From contig CAZGUH010000044.1 in the NCBI GenBank assembly GCA_964529005.1, positions 1 through 32,169 of the forward strand: a DNA stretch of 32,169 nt, in the 5' to 3' direction. Both the position numbers and the translations under genes were made by a program. A model generated the notes under the pieces. The model saw only the letters and a list, made by a program, of their open reading frames with translations, did not search any database and was not told where the DNA came from. Position 1 is the stretch's first letter. Every line of letters starts with the position of its first letter. Source of the stretch: CAZGUH01 sp964529005. GTDB taxonomy: Bacteria; Actinomycetota; Acidimicrobiia; Acidimicrobiales; Ilumatobacteraceae. Shown here piece after piece: positions 30,953-32,169 of this stretch.

Positions 30953-32122
30953 ATGGACCGTGCGTTGATCAGCGGTGTGGGGATGACTCAGTTCACCAGA
31001 CACCCCGACAGGACGACGAAAGATCTCGCACGTGAGGCGATCGAGGCCGCATTGACGGATGCGGACATCGATTTCTCTTCTGTGGAGGCTGTCTTCTACG
31101 GCAACGCGTTGGCGGGCGCCACCTCGGGACAGCATTGCATCCGCGGTGAAACCGTGATCCACGAGATGGGATTCGGCCTGCTGCCGGTGACGAACGTGGA
31201 GAACGCGTGCGCCTCCAGCGGCAATGCCCTGCACCTGGCGTGGAGCGCGGTGGCCGGTGGGCAATATGAAACCGTTCTCGCGGTCGGCGCGGAGAAGATG
31301 TTCTTCCCGGATGACCGGACGTTGGCCTTCCGAGCGTTGGGCGGGGCGCTCGACGTCGACCATCCTCACGAGGTCGGGGATGGCGCGGGCGTCGACCGCA
31401 GTCCGTTCATGGATCTCTATGCCTGGCGCGGCCGCCGGCTGATGGATCGGGGGGTGACCGTCGAAGGGCTCGCTCGGCTGGCGGTCAAGGCCCGCCACAA
31501 CGGTTCGCTCAATCCTCTGGCGCAGCGCCAGACGGCGGTCACACTGGAGGAAGTGCTCGGCGCGCGAACGATCGTCGAGCCGTTGACCCTCTTGATGTGC
31601 GCGCCGGTCGGCGATGGCGCCGCGGCCGCGGTCGTCACGCGGCGTGCGTCTCGACAGGGAGACGTCGAGATCCTCGCCTCACAGTTGCGGTCTCTCCCGG
31701 GACCCGGGCTCGATGTGCCATCCGCCGCCACCGCGGCCTCGCAGGCGGCGTTCAACCAAGCTGGCTTGGGCCCAGCCGATGTCGACGTCGCCGAGGTGCA
31801 CGATGCGACGACGGTCGGTGAGATGGTCTCCTGGGTCGACACGGGGTTGTGTGCAGCCGGTGACGAGGAGAAATGGGCGCGCAGCGGACACAGCGAGCTC
31901 GGTGGAGCACTGCCCATCAACCCGTCCGGGGGTCTGATCGCGCGCGGTCATCCCATCGGTGCTTCGGGGCTGGGGCAGATCTATGAGCTCGTCACGCAGC
32001 TGCGCGGCCAGGCAGGCCCGCGTCAGGTCCCGAGTGCGCGGATTGCCTTCGCTCAGGTCGGCGGCGGTTCGATCGGGACGATGACCGCCGTCGCCGCGGT
32101 CCACATCTTGCGTGCGGCCTAG
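30953..32122 (+). CDS. SCP2-type thiolase (acetyl-CoA acyltransferase family)
   Basis: A 389-residue thiolase that splits a 3-ketoacyl-CoA with CoA. All catalytic residues are seen: Cys86 in VENACASSGNALH, His in VAEVHDATT, and GGLIARGHPIGASGLGQIYEL near the end. MDRALISGVGMTQFTRHPDRTTKDLAREAIEAAL is the family opening. ATG 30953 has AAGGAA eight bases before; an upstream frame would include the promoter. It is behind operator F and the first gene of a unit that may run past the window edge. The contrast with the Cys-less homologue at 22792-23958 suggests separate cleavage chemistries in one pathway. Confidence 0.93.
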   Translation: MDRALISGVGMTQFTRHPDRTTKDLAREAIEAALTDADIDFSSVEAVFYGNALAGATSGQHCIRGETVIHEMGFGLLPVTNVENACASSGNALHLAWSAVAGGQYETVLAVGAEKMFFPDDRTLAFRALGGALDVDHPHEVGDGAGVDRSPFMDLYAWRGRRLMDRGVTVEGLARLAVKARHNGSLNPLAQRQTAVTLEEVLGARTIVEPLTLLMCAPVGDGAAAAVVTRRASRQGDVEILASQLRSLPGPGLDVPSAATAASQAAFNQAGLGPADVDVAEVHDATTVGEMVSWVDTGLCAAGDEEKWARSGHSELGGALPINPSGGLIARGHPIGASGLGQIYELVTQLRGQAGPRQVPSARIAFAQVGGGSIGTMTAVAAVHILRAA

Positions 32123-32169
32123 AGCTTCCTGGCCGGGGGTTGAGGTGACAGGTGGGTGGTCCTGTGGTT

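Overview
The window is GC-rich DNA with GTG starts, short ATGA/GTGA overlaps and lipoproteins whose lipobox is followed by a long Ala/Ser/Thr-rich linker. This points to an actinomycete-type (Actinomycetota) chromosome, possibly Acidimicrobiia or a relative; the genus cannot be told from the sequence alone. I see no rRNA, tRNA, CRISPR array, insertion sequence or integrase.

Left part (1-6.9 kb): unrelated genes. These are an NMT1/SsuA-like binding lipoprotein, a TauD/TfdA dioxygenase, an Amidohydrolase_3 / D-aminoacylase-like enzyme, a glyoxalase-fold protein, a zinc-ribbon methyltransferase, two small hypothetical genes and the end-joining protein Ku. A zone of gene debris (6.9-7.6 kb) follows: the C-terminal part of a branched-chain amino-acid-type binding protein faces the C-terminal part of an unidentified protein.

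Right part (7.6-32.1 kb): one large catabolic cluster. Left to right it holds a metal-dependent amidohydrolase, acyl-CoA dehydrogenase, double-length fused CaiB/BaiF CoA-transferase and second acyl-CoA dehydrogenase; a divergent enoyl-CoA hydratase/SDR pair; a complete five-gene oligopeptide-type ABC importer; a leftward operon (SDR, Cys-less thiolase-fold protein, DUF35 partner, cyclase-family hydrolase); a rightward operon (alpha/beta hydrolase without nucleophilic Ser, luciferase-like flavin monooxygenase, HSL-type esterase, Baeyer-Villiger-type monooxygenase, EthD-like protein); a TetR regulator; and a classical SCP2-type thiolase.

The key signal is a gapped palindrome, GTCAAC-N6-GTTGAC, found at six intergenic places (7595, 14554, 15689, 25022, 25135, 30855). 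Four copies are perfect and two have one mismatch. In five of the six, one arm is also the -35 box (TTGAC) of a recognisable promoter; in the sixth it covers the start-site region. Together they stand before every transcription unit of the cluster except the TetR gene itself. I infer a single regulon, probably controlled by the TetR protein at 30187-30858. It would take up an unknown compound and degrade it by flavin oxygenation, ester or lactone hydrolysis, CoA transfer, dehydrogenation, hydration, oxidation, and thiolytic plus retro-aldol cleavage. The enzyme set resembles steroid or terpenoid side-chain and ring degradation, but the substrate is not determined by the sequence.
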